Source of the DNA: Candidatus Altarchaeales archaeon WOR_SM1_86-2
Lineage (GTDB): Archaea > Altiarchaeota > Altiarchaeia > IMC4 > MCBC01
Direction: 5' to 3'
Length of the DNA stretch: 6,161 nucleotides
Assembly (NCBI GenBank): GCA_001723855.1
Contig: MCBC01000092.1
Coordinates: forward strand, 1 to 6,161
Part shown: positions 6,130-6,161 of the stretch, piece after piece
Layout of the letters: each line of letters begins with the position of its first letter
How positions within the stretch are numbered: position 1 is the first letter of the stretch
Made by a program: the position numbers and the translations under genes
Notes under the pieces: generated by a model
What the model was told of the DNA's origin: nothing
Seen by the model: only the letters and a program-made list of their open reading frames with translations
Databases searched by the model: none

Positions 6130-6161
6130 ATGAAAAACAGGGGTTATGTATTAACAATGGA
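6130..6161 (+). CDS. Start of a pilin-like secreted protein (3' partial)
   Basis: ATG 6130 opens M-K-N-R-G-Y-V-L-T-M, and the next codon begins GA, so residue 11 is Asp or Glu. A short basic start ending R-G, followed at once by Y-V-L-T and probably an acidic residue, is what archaeal class III (pilin-type) signal peptides look like just before the hydrophobic helix. It also parallels K-K-G-Y-I-Y-T-L-S in the preceding gene. Only ten complete codons are visible, so the product, length and membrane segment cannot be confirmed. Its position directly downstream on the same strand suggests it belongs to the same surface-protein cluster. Confidence 0.65.
   Translation, partial: MKNRGYVLTM

Noticed and set aside
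1..6161. tRNA, rRNA, CRISPR array, insertion sequence or phage attachment site
   Set aside because: No cloverleaf-like segment, regularly spaced repeats, terminal inverted repeats or transposase-like coding was seen; nearly all of the window is accounted for by the surface-protein genes.

Overview
The window is a piece of a cell-surface gene cluster, all on the + strand, most likely from an archaeon, plausibly a DPANN-type or euryarchaeal lineage known only from metagenomes. The reasons are as follows. The N-termini of the second and third genes read K/R-K/R-G-Y followed directly by a hydrophobic stretch, as in archaeal pilin-like (class III signal type) secreted proteins. Both extracellular proteins are packed with N-x-S/T sequons. 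The intergenic spacers are extremely A+T-rich, and no Shine-Dalgarno sequence precedes either visible start codon. The lineage cannot be fixed from this sequence, and a bacterial origin is unlikely but not excluded.

Layout. Positions 1-3866 hold the 3' part of one very large gene for a secreted multidomain protein with a von Willebrand factor A (vWA) module. The gene is open from the left edge, and its true start lies outside the window. Its reading frame breaks once near 487-497: frame 1 codes sensibly up to there and then runs to a stop at 564, while the continuing protein is read in the -1 frame through to 3866. In order, the protein shows a possible first part of a galactose-binding-like domain, several diverged beta-sandwich (jelly-roll-like) modules, a DDGADVYLNG galactose-binding-like segment, the second half of a vWA domain (MSDGE...), and a conserved C-terminal beta-rich region. 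The first half of the vWA domain (the D-x-S-x-S motif) is not in the window, so the vWA fold appears to be split by a large insertion.

After a 36-bp A+T-rich gap, 3903-6041 encodes a complete 712-residue membrane-anchored surface protein. It has a pilin-like transmembrane N-terminus, a polar helical stalk, a conserved S-I-E-G-L-E-D-P-M-Y segment, and what looks like a carbohydrate-binding-type beta-sandwich placed between the pilin-like part and a conserved C-terminal region. An 88-bp non-coding gap with a T-tract follows. At 6130 a third gene starts, and only its first ten full codons are visible (M-K-N-R-G-Y-V-L-T-M).

Together the genes look like an adhesion or surface-appendage locus. A very large vWA/lectin-like protein, a pilin-anchored lectin-like protein and at least one more pilin-like protein would be exported together, probably N-glycosylated, and could contact sugars or other cells. 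The function is inferred from domain patterns only. No RNA genes, CRISPR arrays or mobile elements were seen.
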